Source: Minwuia sp.
Lineage (GTDB): Bacteria > Pseudomonadota > Alphaproteobacteria > Minwuiales > Minwuiaceae
Reading direction: 5' to 3'
Length of the DNA stretch: 64,000 nt
Assembly: GCA_029210175.1 (NCBI GenBank)
Contig: JARGPL010000027.1
Location: 1-64,000, forward strand
In this document: piece after piece, positions 8,759-18,186 of the stretch
Numbering within the stretch: position 1 is the stretch's first letter
Layout of the letters: every line of letters begins with the position of its first letter
Notes under the pieces: model-generated
The model's input: only the letters and a program-made list of their open reading frames with translations
Told to the model about the DNA's origin: nothing
The model's database searches: none
Made by a program: the position numbers and the translations under genes

Positions 8759-9529
8759 ATGCCCGATACAGCACATGCCCATCGCGTCACCACAGAACCC
8801 TGCGCCAAACGCATCAGGGTGATGTTCAACGGCGAAACGGTCGCCGACACCACGTCGGCCCTGCTGTTGTTCGAACCCCCGATCCCGCCGGTCTATTACA
8901 TTCCCCTGTCGGACATTCCGGAGGCATTTCGCCAGCCGACCGAGCACTCCACACACTGCCCGTTCAAGGGTGACGCCACCTACTGGAACGTGACTGTGGG
9001 CGACCGGGTGGCCGAGAACGCGCTCTGGTCCTATCCGGATCCGATCAACGCCGTGCCGGAACTCAAGGGCCATGCCGCGTTCTACTGGAATCGCATGGAT
9101 CAATGGCTTGAGGAGGATGAGGAGATCTTCGTCCATGCGCGCGACCCCCACGTGCGTCTGGATATCCTGCCATCAAGCCGCCGCGTCGAGGTCAGCCTGG
9201 ACGGCACCACCCTGGCAGATACCAGGCGGGCACTGTTCCTGTTCGAGACCGGTCTGCCCGTGCGGTACTACATCCCGCTTGGCGATGTGGACCAGGAACT
9301 GCTGGCCGCGTCCAGTCTGGAGACTGCCTGCCCCTACAAGGGCGTTGCCGGCTATCATCATGTGGACCTGAACGGTGCACGCCGCGACAATCTGGTCTGG
9401 CACTACGCCAACCCGGTGCGGGAGGCGGCGCCGATCGGTGACTACCTGTGCTTCTACAATGAACAGGTGGACATCCGCGTCGACGGCATCGCCCAGCCCC
9501 GCCCCCGGACCAGGTGGTCACTCAAATAG
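8759..9529 (+). CDS. Tandem DUF427 domain protein
   Basis: The 256-residue protein contains two DUF427 copies, at about residues 18-110 and 125-230. Each carries the YYIPLxD segment, a CPFKG/CPYKG motif and a W(S/H)YxxP segment. DUF427 proteins form a small beta-rich fold without an agreed function. A GGAGAG site precedes the ATG. It lies between an EamA exporter and a TPR protein on the same strand with short gaps, so co-transcription with the TPR gene is possible. Confidence 0.85.
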   Translation: MPDTAHAHRVTTEPCAKRIRVMFNGETVADTTSALLLFEPPIPPVYYIPLSDIPEAFRQPTEHSTHCPFKGDATYWNVTVGDRVAENALWSYPDPINAVPELKGHAAFYWNRMDQWLEEDEEIFVHARDPHVRLDILPSSRRVEVSLDGTTLADTRRALFLFETGLPVRYYIPLGDVDQELLAASSLETACPYKGVAGYHHVDLNGARRDNLVWHYANPVREAAPIGDYLCFYNEQVDIRVDGIAQPRPRTRWSLK

Positions 9530-9596
9530 ATCGATTTGCCTCACCGCCGCTCTGCCTTACCCTGTCGCCAGACACGTTTGGGGAGAGGGCAACGGC

Positions 9597-10991
9597 ATGG
9601 CGCATTATCAGGATCAATGGGGCAACCCGGTCACGGCCAGCGGGGATGACGCGGTCACGGCGCTCGACCGCACGATCATGGCCTATCTCGGGTTTCGGCT
9701 CGATACGGGAAATCACCTGAAGGATGCCCTGAAGGCGGATCCGGAGATGCCGCTGGCGCTGATCTACAGCGGCTTCTTCTTCCTGCTGTTCTGCCATCCA
9801 AAGATGCATGCCAAGGGTCTTGCCGCCCGCGACCATGCCGCGATGGTGGTTGCCGCGACGGACGTCAGCAGCCGGGAACGGCAATGCATGGCGGCACTGG
9901 ATGCCTGGGCCGATGGCGACTGGCACCGGGCCGCTGCTGCGTTCGAGAACATCCTGCTCGACCACCCCCTGGACGCCATGGCGCTGCGCCTGAGCCATTA
10001 CCTGCATTTCTATCTGGATGGGGGCCGGGCCATGCGCCTGTCTTCCGCCCGCGTGTTGCCGTTCTGGACAATGGACCAGCCGGGGGCCGGGTACGTCCAG
10101 GCCATTCATGCCTTCGGGCTGGAGGAAAACGGCGAGTATGCCGCCGCAGAACGCCACGCCCGCGCAGCGATCGAGATCAATCCGTCCGACCTCTGGGGCA
10201 TTCATGCCGGCGCGCATGTCATGGAGATGCAGGGAAGGCACCGTGACGGGATCGGCTGGATCAGTGCGCAAGCCGACAACTGGGCATCAGGCACCAACAA
10301 TTTCAGATTCCACGTCTGGTGGCACAGGGCGCTGTTCCATCTCGAACTGGGCGAGCATGCAACCGTACTCGATCTGTATGACCGGGAGATCCGCGCCGAA
10401 TCGACCGAGGAATATCTGGACATCACCAATGGCACGGCCCTGCTCTGGCGGCTGGAGCAGCATGGCGTGAATGTGGGTGACCGCTGGGTCGAACTGGCCG
10501 ACAGGTCCGCGGAGCGTGTCGGCGACCACCTGCTGTGCTTTGCCGACCTGCACTATGCCATGGCCTTTGGTGCCACAGGGCGGGCCGCTGACAGCCAGGC
10601 CCTGCTGGACGCCATGCGGCGTGGCAACGTGGACGAAACCTGTGCGCAGGGTACCGTTTACCGGCAGGTCGGTATCGCCCTGTCAGAAGCCATGATCGAC
10701 GCGCGGGCGGGCCTGCATGACCGCGTGGTCGATGTGCTGCTGCCCCTGCGCCATCAGTTCGCGCTGGTCGGCGGCAGCCATGCCCAGAGGGACATCTTCG
10801 AGCGGGTGCTGCTGGAAAGCGCGCTCGCTGCCGGGCGCTCCACACTTGCCCGGTCGCTGGCGGCGGAGCGAATCGATCAGAAACCGACCAGCCCCTACAA
10901 TTGGCAGGCACACGCACGGGCGCTGGAACTCGCGGGCGACGCAGATGCAGCAGCCAGCGCCATGCAGCGCGCTACGGTGCTCGCTGCCTAG
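9597..10991 (+). CDS. TTC38-like tetratricopeptide repeat protein
   Basis: This 464-residue all-helical protein contains several degenerate TPR units. One example is the YVQAIHAFGLEENGEYAAAE region followed by ARAAIEINPSDLWGIHAGAH. Length and layout match the TTC38 family of cytosolic proteins, whose biochemical role is unknown. The ATG at 9597 is preceded by GGGGAGAG, whereas the open frame upstream of it overlaps the DUF427 gene and looks non-coding. The TAG stop abuts a large palindromic element. Confidence 0.85.
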   Translation: MAHYQDQWGNPVTASGDDAVTALDRTIMAYLGFRLDTGNHLKDALKADPEMPLALIYSGFFFLLFCHPKMHAKGLAARDHAAMVVAATDVSSRERQCMAALDAWADGDWHRAAAAFENILLDHPLDAMALRLSHYLHFYLDGGRAMRLSSARVLPFWTMDQPGAGYVQAIHAFGLEENGEYAAAERHARAAIEINPSDLWGIHAGAHVMEMQGRHRDGIGWISAQADNWASGTNNFRFHVWWHRALFHLELGEHATVLDLYDREIRAESTEEYLDITNGTALLWRLEQHGVNVGDRWVELADRSAERVGDHLLCFADLHYAMAFGATGRAADSQALLDAMRRGNVDETCAQGTVYRQVGIALSEAMIDARAGLHDRVVDVLLPLRHQFALVGGSHAQRDIFERVLLESALAAGRSTLARSLAAERIDQKPTSPYNWQAHARALELAGDADAAASAMQRATVLAA

Positions 10992-11128
10992 CGGCGGTCC
11001 ACTGTCAGATGACATCACCTGATGGAATCGCACCAGCCCGCTCCCCCACCCGGCCACCCATTCAGGATGATCCAGTGGGTGGCCGGGTGGGGGAGCGGGC
11101 TGGTGATGCAATCTGACAGTGGACCGAA
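10992..11128. repeat. Large palindromic element, copy 1 (MITE- or REP-like)
   Basis: A perfect 15-bp outer inverted repeat (10996-11010 with 11111-11125) encloses a perfect 30-bp inner inverted repeat (11031-11060 with 11076-11105) around a 15-nt loop. The element fills the whole gap between two convergent TAG stop codons, with CTAG at each boundary. Its right flank (11099-11123) is 24/25 identical to 26780-26804. Its 11020-11037 segment is 17/18 identical to 26760-26777. It could be a non-autonomous mobile element or a bidirectional terminator. Confidence 0.85.
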
Positions 11129-11848
11129 CTAGCCCCGCTTCAGCATTCGGCTGACACTGAACAGGTTGCGGGGGCGCTCGGCCGGGTCTCGCGGCATCTC
11201 CCCTGACAGGATGGCAAACATGCCCCGCCGGTAACTGCAATCGACGTGCGCGAAGCCGATCTGGCGCATCCAGTCCAGATGCGTGGACAATGGAGAGAGC
11301 TGATCCGCCTGCATGTCTGCAAGAGCGGCTGCAATCTCCGCCTCCGGAACACCGTTCGCGCGCAGGTCAGCCAGCCAGGCCCAGTGCTGGCGCTGGTGCA
11401 GGGTTTCATCCTCTCCGGCGACACGGGTGGCGTGGACCAGGGTCCCGCCCGGCCTGAGGGTCTGATAGGTGCGGGAATAGAAATCGATCTTCTCGGCATC
11501 AGTGAATGCATGCGTGGCCAGCAGGGACAGGACTGCATCTGCAGGTTTCGGCAGACGCGCACGTCGCAGGTCGCCGGCTCGGAAGGTAAATCGATCAAGC
11601 TCCCCGATGTGCATCCGCCCGGCGTTGACAGCCGTATCCGAAACATCGATCAGGCTTATCCGCGCGCGCGGCAGCCGGGCCGCTGCAAGCGATGTCGTCA
11701 GACCGCCCACATCCCCCAGCACGGTGATATCGGGCTCACTGGCCGCATCAAGGCGCAGATGCTGCACCACCGCAGACAGGAAATCAGCAAGCAACGGAAT
11801 GCGCAGGTGCATCGTGCCACCGTCCGTTTCGTCTGACCGTTCAATCAC
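11129..11848 (-). CDS. Class I SAM-dependent methyltransferase
   Basis: This 239-residue Rossmann methyltransferase has an SAM-binding motif I VLGDVGG near residue 44. It also has an acidic ISLIDVSD strand end (motif II), the ADAVLSLLATHAF segment, and LRPGGTLVHA (motif III region). It resembles small O-methyltransferase-type enzymes; the acceptor is unknown. The frame opens with GTG at 11848. An internal ATG at 11812 (residue 13) is an alternative start, as neither has a strong ribosome binding site. It converges on the TPR gene across the palindromic element. Confidence 0.82.
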   Translation of the reverse strand: MIERSDETDGGTMHLRIPLLADFLSAVVQHLRLDAASEPDITVLGDVGGLTTSLAAARLPRARISLIDVSDTAVNAGRMHIGELDRFTFRAGDLRRARLPKPADAVLSLLATHAFTDAEKIDFYSRTYQTLRPGGTLVHATRVAGEDETLHQRQHWAWLADLRANGVPEAEIAAALADMQADQLSPLSTHLDWMRQIGFAHVDCSYRRGMFAILSGEMPRDPAERPRNLFSVSRMLKRG

Positions 11849-11937
11849 TGCGCAACAATCCCTTCGCCCGATCTGCCGACGCCATTCCCGCAGACCGGTT
11901 GATGGCAGAAACCGGGCATCGGAAGCAAGCAGGCCCC

Positions 11938-11975
11938 AAAAAGAAAAAGGGGCCGCCGGACAAGCCAGCGACCCC
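11938..11975 (-). terminator. Rho-independent terminator of the liv-type operon
   Basis: On the minus strand GGGGTCGC (plus 11968-11975) pairs with GCGGCCCC (plus 11949-11956) with one G-T wobble. A T-rich tract follows (plus 11938-11948, AAAAAGAAAAA). It lies about 30 nt after the stop of the substrate-binding protein gene and before the methyltransferase. Confidence 0.75.
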
Positions 11976-12005
11976 CAATCTTTTCAGCCGAGTTGGCCAG
12001 TCCTG

Positions 12006-13223
12006 TCAGGAACCGGAACCAACCGCGCCATCGATGATGTCACCGAAACGCTCCCAGCCCTCACCCTTCAGGCGCATCAACTGCCACTGCTCGATCGGGT
12101 AGAAGTCCGATGCGCTGGTGTTGATCTTGATACCCGGCAGCAGCATCGGCGCACGATAATTCTTCATGCTCGCAGCCTGAGCCATGATGTTTTCACGGCT
12201 GAGGTCATCACCCGCATTCTCCAGAACATGGATCATGGTCTTGCAGGCTGAATAGCCCAACACCGTGAAGGAGTCAGCCTTGTCACCGTCCGGATAGTAC
12301 TCGTCCATCCAGGCGTTCCAGGCCTTGTACTCGTCATGCGACTTCCATTCCGGATCGGTCGGATCCATCAGGTAGGCAGCGGAAATCATGCCCTGCCCCT
12401 TCTCGAAGCCGGCCTTTGACACCACGGAACCAATCGAATTGGACACGGAGTTCAGCAGATGAAGCGGGGCCCAGTTCAGTTCGAAGTTCTTCGCGATTGC
12501 CTGCGCAGCGAACTTGGGCGTCGAGATGTTGTAGAAAGTGTCAGCACCGGAATTCTTGAGGTTCACGATCGGCGAATCGACAGTCGGGTCCGTGACCTCG
12601 AACGACTCCCGCGCAATGATCATGGAAGCCGCCTTGGCACCCAGACCATTCTCCAAGCCATGCACGTAATCCTTACCATAGTCGTCATTCTGGTAGAGAA
12701 TCCCGATTTTCGCGTCTGGATTATTCTCAAGCAAATAGCGTGCATACGCGATGCCTTCAGACTGATAATTCGGCTGCCAACCCATGGTCCACGGGAAATT
12801 CTTCGGGTCACCCCACTTGGTAGCACCGGTCGCGACGAAAAGTTGCGGAACCTTCTTCTTGTTCATGTAGGTATGAACTGCGGAGTTGGTCGGCGTGCCC
12901 AGACCCTGGAACAGGAACGCAACCTTCTCGCGCTCGACCAGCTTGCGGGTTTGTTCAACGGTGCGCGGCGGGCTGTAGCCATCGTCCACCGAGATGAAAT
13001 TGATCTGGCGACCGTTGACGCCGCCCTCACCATTCTGCATGTCGAAACAGGCGCCAATCGCCTTGGCGATAGCACTATACGCCGCAGCCGGACCGGAATA
13101 CGGGTTGGTGTTGCCGATCTTGATTTCCTTTGCGGTGACGCCAGGTGCGTTGCGCGCTTCGGCGGCACCAATGGCGAGGGTCAGCGCGACCGCAGAAACC
13201 ATGGTTGTCGTGAGCATTTTCAT
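12006..13223 (-). CDS. ABC transporter substrate-binding protein (branched-chain amino acid type)
   Basis: The 405-residue periplasmic protein has a Sec signal peptide (basic start MKM, hydrophobic core, likely cut after AEA near residue 23). It then has a type I periplasmic-binding fold of the Leu/Ile/Val (LivK) family (KIGNTNPYSGP, FLFQGLGTPTN, YQNDDYGKDY). It delivers ligand to the permease encoded next to it. It is the last gene of a leftward five-gene transporter operon. Members bind amino acids, amides, urea or aromatic acids, so the ligand is open. Confidence 0.93.
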   Translation of the reverse strand: MKMLTTTMVSAVALTLAIGAAEARNAPGVTAKEIKIGNTNPYSGPAAAYSAIAKAIGACFDMQNGEGGVNGRQINFISVDDGYSPPRTVEQTRKLVEREKVAFLFQGLGTPTNSAVHTYMNKKKVPQLFVATGATKWGDPKNFPWTMGWQPNYQSEGIAYARYLLENNPDAKIGILYQNDDYGKDYVHGLENGLGAKAASMIIARESFEVTDPTVDSPIVNLKNSGADTFYNISTPKFAAQAIAKNFELNWAPLHLLNSVSNSIGSVVSKAGFEKGQGMISAAYLMDPTDPEWKSHDEYKAWNAWMDEYYPDGDKADSFTVLGYSACKTMIHVLENAGDDLSRENIMAQAASMKNYRAPMLLPGIKINTSASDFYPIEQWQLMRLKGEGWERFGDIIDGAVGSGS

Positions 13224-13310
13224 ATCTGTCTCCTCTGTTGCACGTCGGGCTTGTCTTGTTCCGGCGAACTCGGCCCGTACCAGACCGCCGGTTTATCGAT
13301 TGCGGTGATC

Positions 13311-14405
13311 CTAGCGCTTCGTGCTGATGCGGTGCACCAAAATCTGCACAAGGCCAGCAGCCCCCATCGGCATCACATAGACCGTGAAGATGAGAAACAG
13401 GCCATAGATCAGGCCGGTCAGACCCTGCGGGTTATTGATATAGTCGGCCAGACTGGAGGCCACAAGGTCGGCAATGTTGGGAATTTCCAGAACAAACCAG
13501 CCGCCGAAGATGGCCCCGAACAGGCTGGCGATGCCGCCGACAACGCCACCGACCAGGAACTTGATGGCCTCCGCGAACGTAAAGCTTTCAGGCGCCAGAT
13601 ACTCATCCATGATCGCGAAGAGCGACCCTGCGACGCCGGTGTACATGGCGCTGACACCGAATGCCGACGATTTGAACATCGCGAGATTGATGCCCATGGT
13701 CTTGGCGGAAAGCGGGTTGTCACGGATCGCGATCAGCGCACGACCCGTGCGCGAATGCACCAGGTTCCAGGCGCCAGCGAACATGATCACCGCAACAAAG
13801 GCCGTGAACATGTACTTCCAGCGATCAACCGACAGCTCCTCCCCCGTGATCGACATGACGATGCTATCGATCCAGGCAGGCGGATAGGGCGTGTCGAGTA
13901 CGATACCCTGCACACCACCGGTCAGATGAGCGATGCCGTCATACTTAAGCAACTGCGGTGTCGCGATGGCGAGCGCGAATGTGGCAAGCGCGAGAAAGAG
14001 ACCGTCAAGCCGCAGCGCCGGAAGACCGAACAGGAAGCCCGCCACGAAGCAGACCGCCGCCGCCGGGATGATGGTGGTCCAGTAGGGCATGCCCAGCTGG
14101 TCCATCATGATCGCCGTGGAATAGGCCCCGACGGCAAAGAAGGCGCTGTGACCCAGCGAGAACTGGCCGTTGAAGCCTGTCAGGAGGTTCAGTCCCAGGA
14201 CCGCCAGCATGTACATCAGGATCTTGCCGAACTCGTAGATGTCATAGCCGTCATAGACCATGGGCAGCACGACAACGGCAGCCAGCAGGACAAACAGGCC
14301 GACACGTTCCAGCAGCGGCAGCGGAACACCAAGGACCACGATACGGTCCTTGGGGTTTTCGTTCAGGAACGCAGGCACATTCCCATTCACTTGAGTACTC
14401 GTCAT
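13311..14405 (-). CDS. livM: Branched-chain amino acid type ABC permease LivM
   Basis: This 364-residue polytopic permease has about nine hydrophobic segments and the LivM signature (LTGFNGQFSLGHSAFFAVGAYS). The typical GRALIAIRDNPLSAKTMGIN coupling region follows near residue 225. It pairs with LivH to form the membrane channel. It starts 2 bp after the livH stop, and an 87-bp gap with a ribosome binding site separates it from the binding-protein gene downstream. Confidence 0.93.
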   Translation of the reverse strand: MTSTQVNGNVPAFLNENPKDRIVVLGVPLPLLERVGLFVLLAAVVVLPMVYDGYDIYEFGKILMYMLAVLGLNLLTGFNGQFSLGHSAFFAVGAYSTAIMMDQLGMPYWTTIIPAAAVCFVAGFLFGLPALRLDGLFLALATFALAIATPQLLKYDGIAHLTGGVQGIVLDTPYPPAWIDSIVMSITGEELSVDRWKYMFTAFVAVIMFAGAWNLVHSRTGRALIAIRDNPLSAKTMGINLAMFKSSAFGVSAMYTGVAGSLFAIMDEYLAPESFTFAEAIKFLVGGVVGGIASLFGAIFGGWFVLEIPNIADLVASSLADYINNPQGLTGLIYGLFLIFTVYVMPMGAAGLVQILVHRISTKR

Positions 14406-14407
14406 GA

Positions 14408-15286
14408 TCAGACCCTCTTAACGACCACGCGGCCCAGCAGACCGGCAGGTTTGACCAACAGAACAACGATGATCAGTACCAGTGCGACCGTCAGTTTCAA
14501 CTGACTACCCACGACGAAGGTGCCCATCCAGTTCTCCAGAATACCGACCATAAAGCCCCCGATTACCGCACCAAGCGGGCTGGTGAGCCCGCCGACGACA
14601 GCACCGGCGAAACCGTAGAGCAACGTACCAAGCATCATGTCCGGCGTCAGGAAGGTAATCGGCGCGATCAGCATGCCTGCTACCGCACCGACGGAGGCCG
14701 CAAGGCCCCAGCCCAGGGCCAGCATGAAGCCGACACGCACGCCAACCAGCCGTGCTGATTCGGGAGACGCCGCCGCCGCACGCATGGCCAGCCCAATCGG
14801 CGTAAAACGGAAGAAGGCATAGATCAACCCGAGCAGGATCAACGTCACCGCGATCATCCCTACCCGATGCGAACTGATCACGCCATCAATGAACGGCGTG
14901 TGACCGAAGGGAGTCTCGAAATTCTTCGGCGTGAAGTCAAAGAGGAATCCCGCCAGACTGTTGAACATCGAGAACAAGGCGATGAAAACGATGATATGGC
15001 TCAACACCGGGGCATCGCTGATCGGCGCAAAGACGATACGTTCGATCGCAGCGCCGCCAATGAACGACAGGACGATACAGGCGACGAAGGCAACCCAGAA
15101 TGGCAGCCCCAACCCGGCATCGTCCATCAGGTACCAGGCGATATAGGTTGAAAACATGGCCATCTCGCCCTGGGCGAAATTGAAATGGTCAATGGCCTGG
15201 TAAATCATCACAACGGCGAGCGCGAGACAGGCGTAGATTGCACCAGTCGCAAGCCCGCTGACCGTCTGTTCTATGAAAAGATCCAT
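14408..15286 (-). CDS. livH: Branched-chain amino acid type ABC permease LivH
   Basis: This 292-residue inner-membrane permease has eight or so hydrophobic segments. It carries family landmarks: IDHFNFAQGEMAMFSTY near residue 31, AMRAAAASPESARLVGVRV near residue 165, and SPLGAVIGGFMVGILENW near the C-terminus. It forms the LivH-LivM heterodimer. It lies third in the leftward operon, 15 bp after livF. Confidence 0.93.
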   Translation of the reverse strand: MDLFIEQTVSGLATGAIYACLALAVVMIYQAIDHFNFAQGEMAMFSTYIAWYLMDDAGLGLPFWVAFVACIVLSFIGGAAIERIVFAPISDAPVLSHIIVFIALFSMFNSLAGFLFDFTPKNFETPFGHTPFIDGVISSHRVGMIAVTLILLGLIYAFFRFTPIGLAMRAAAASPESARLVGVRVGFMLALGWGLAASVGAVAGMLIAPITFLTPDMMLGTLLYGFAGAVVGGLTSPLGAVIGGFMVGILENWMGTFVVGSQLKLTVALVLIIVVLLVKPAGLLGRVVVKRV

Positions 15287-15301
15287 GTCTGGGGTGCCCC
15301 G

Positions 15302-16011
15302 TCAGTAACCGAGATAGGATTTGCGAACCTGCTCGTCATTCATGATCTGGTCCGCAGGACCCATCATGGCGACATTGCCGGTTTCGAGCAGGTAGGCGTT
15401 CTTCGAGATGGCCAGTGCCAGATTGGCATTCTGTTCCACCACCAGCATCGCAACACCCTCTTCCTTGTTGATCTGGCCAAGGATATCGAACAGCTCCTCG
15501 GTGATGATCGGTGCAAGGCCGAACGACGGTTCATCCAGCAGCATGATCTTCGGGCGCAGCATCAGGGCGCGACCGACAGCCAGCATCTGCTGCTCACCGC
15601 CGGAAAGCGTGCCCGCCTGCTGACTGCGGCGTTCCTTCAGGCGCGGGAAGTAATGATAGACCCGCTCGTAATCCTTCTCGATCTCACGATCCCGGCGCGT
15701 GAAGGCACCAAGGCGGAGGTTCTCCTCCGTGGAGACACGAACGAAGGTGCCACGACCTTCAGGCACATGCGCGATCTTGTGCTTGGCAACGATGGACTCG
15801 GTCGACATGCCGACGACGTTCTCGCCCTCGACAGTGATCGCGCCGCCAGCCTTCACCATGCCGCAGATTGCGCGCAGCGTGGTTGTCTTGCCGGCACCAT
15901 TGGCACCCAGGACGGCGGTGATTTCGCCTTCTTCGAGTTCGAGATCGAAGCCATGCAATGCCTCGATCTGTCCGTAGTAGGCCTTCAGGCCCTTGATTTC
16001 GAGCAATGCCA

Positions 16012-16012
<1 letters not shown>
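15302..16012 (-). CDS. livF: Branched-chain amino acid type ABC ATPase LivF
   Basis: The 236-residue ATPase has Walker A GANGAGKTT, the signature LSGGEQQML and Walker B IMLLDEPSFGL, followed by the H-loop region. The LivF type is shown by the short length and the LAPIITEELFDILGQI segment. Its ATG overlaps the livG stop by one base (TGATG), so the two ATPase subunits are translationally coupled. Confidence 0.95.
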
Positions 16013-16782
<770 letters not shown>

Positions 16783-16911
16783 CGCCACCCTCCGGTGACG
16801 GTGCACGATCGCGTCGTTTCTCGGCGCAACCGTCTGCCTCCCTAATGTACCAAACCGCCCGGTCTTGATGCCGGCCCCATCCAGACGACCCGCTGCGGTA
16901 TCCGAGGATAC

Positions 16912-16965
16912 TTGACGGTAAGATCTGCTGGAAAGCTTTAATAGCAAGGAAAGATGCTCCGTCAA
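16912..16965. promoter_or_regulatory. Overlapping divergent promoters, livG / alcohol dehydrogenase
   Basis: On the minus strand TTGACG (plus 16960-16965) is followed after 16 nt by TATTAA. On the plus strand TTGACG (16912-16917) is followed after 19 nt by TTTAAT (16937-16942). The two -35 boxes are arms of a TTGACGG...CCGTCAA inverted repeat and share the same TA-rich centre, so the two polymerases would compete. The boxes are weak matches and the plus-strand spacer is long. Confidence 0.4.
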
Positions 16966-17069
16966 GCTTTGTCCCGAGATCGGTCGTGCGGATACAGCAT
17001 GTTGTCCGCTCGAACGGGCGTGCCTATTGTGCCCGCATACGTGATCATCTTTTTTGGGGAGGGAATGAC

Positions 17070-18122
17070 ATGCGCAGCATGCAGTTTGACGAATACGGGG
17101 CGAAGCTGAAGGAGTTCACCTATGACGAGCCGGTGCCGCAGGGTGCCGAGGTTCTGGTGAAGATCGACGCCTGCGGTGTCTGCCACTCCGACATCCACCT
17201 GCACGAGGGCTATTTCGACATGGGCGGCGGCAACAAGGCCGACGCCACCCGTGGCCGGTCCCTGCCCTTCACCCTGGGTCATGAGATCGTCGGTGAGGTC
17301 ATCGCGGTCGGACCGGATGCCAAGGGCGCAGCCGTCGGCGACAAGCGCATTGTCTATCCCTGGATCGGCTGCATGGATTGCCCGACCTGCGATGGCGGCA
17401 ACACGCAACTGTGTTCCAAGCCACGCAATCTGGGCGTTCAGGTCGATGGCGGCTACGCCACCCACGTGATGGTGCCCGATGCCCAGTTCCTGTTCGATTA
17501 TGGCGGCATTCCGACCGGGCTCGCCGCGACCTATGCCTGTTCCGGCATCACGGCCTACGGTGCGCTGATGAAGGTCAAGGACGCGGCTGAAGCGGGCGGG
17601 TTTGTCGGCATCATCGGCGCCGGTGGCGTCGGCATGGCCGGCCTGATGATCGCCATGGCCGCGATCAAGGCCAAGACAATCGTCTTCGATATCGATCAGG
17701 CAAAGCTGGACGCCGCCAAGGCGGCTGGTGCGGACTATGTGTTCAACCCGGCCGATCCGGGCACGCGCAAGGAAGTGGCCAAGCTGACCGGCGGCGGCCT
17801 GCCGGGTGCGGTCGACTTCGTTGGCTCCGACAAGACCGCGACCTTCGGCGTGACATCGCTGGGTGCCAGCGGTGTGCTGGCCATCGTGGGCCTGTTCGGC
17901 GGATCGCTCACAGTCCCCGTGCCACTGTTTGCCTTCAAGAACATCACCGTCCGCGGGTCGATGGTCGGCAGCCCGGCAGAAATGCAGGCGCTGATGGATC
18001 TGGTGAAGCAGGGCAAGGTTCCGCCGCTGCCGGTCGCCAGCCGTCCGCTGGATGCCGCATGGGAGACGCTGGAAGACCTGCGTGCCGGCAAGATCGTGGG
18101 CCGCGTGGTGCTGGAGCCCTGA
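17070..18122 (+). CDS. Zinc-dependent alcohol dehydrogenase (MDR family)
   Basis: The 350-residue enzyme has the catalytic zinc region CGVCHSD near residue 36 and GHEIVGEV. The structural zinc cluster is CMDCPTC...C, and the Rossmann segment is GIIGAGGVGMAGL near residue 185. It oxidises an alcohol, or reduces an aldehyde, with NAD(P). The ATG at 17070 is preceded by GGGGAGGGA; the frame opens further upstream without a ribosome binding site. It heads an operon with a beta-oxidation-type dehydrogenase and hydratase, so it may feed an alcohol into acyl-CoA breakdown. Confidence 0.93.
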   Translation: MRSMQFDEYGAKLKEFTYDEPVPQGAEVLVKIDACGVCHSDIHLHEGYFDMGGGNKADATRGRSLPFTLGHEIVGEVIAVGPDAKGAAVGDKRIVYPWIGCMDCPTCDGGNTQLCSKPRNLGVQVDGGYATHVMVPDAQFLFDYGGIPTGLAATYACSGITAYGALMKVKDAAEAGGFVGIIGAGGVGMAGLMIAMAAIKAKTIVFDIDQAKLDAAKAAGADYVFNPADPGTRKEVAKLTGGGLPGAVDFVGSDKTATFGVTSLGASGVLAIVGLFGGSLTVPVPLFAFKNITVRGSMVGSPAEMQALMDLVKQGKVPPLPVASRPLDAAWETLEDLRAGKIVGRVVLEP

Positions 18123-18186
18123 TCGGCGCGGCACCGGTTCCAACAGACTGACGCAACATTTTTCTGCAATAGGGGAGGACGCCAAC

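Noticed and set aside
12459-14504. Long rightward open frame of 681 codons opposite the ABC transporter genes
   Set aside because: It lies fully antisense to two clear transporter genes, has no family features and no ribosome binding site. Long antisense frames are expected at this GC content.
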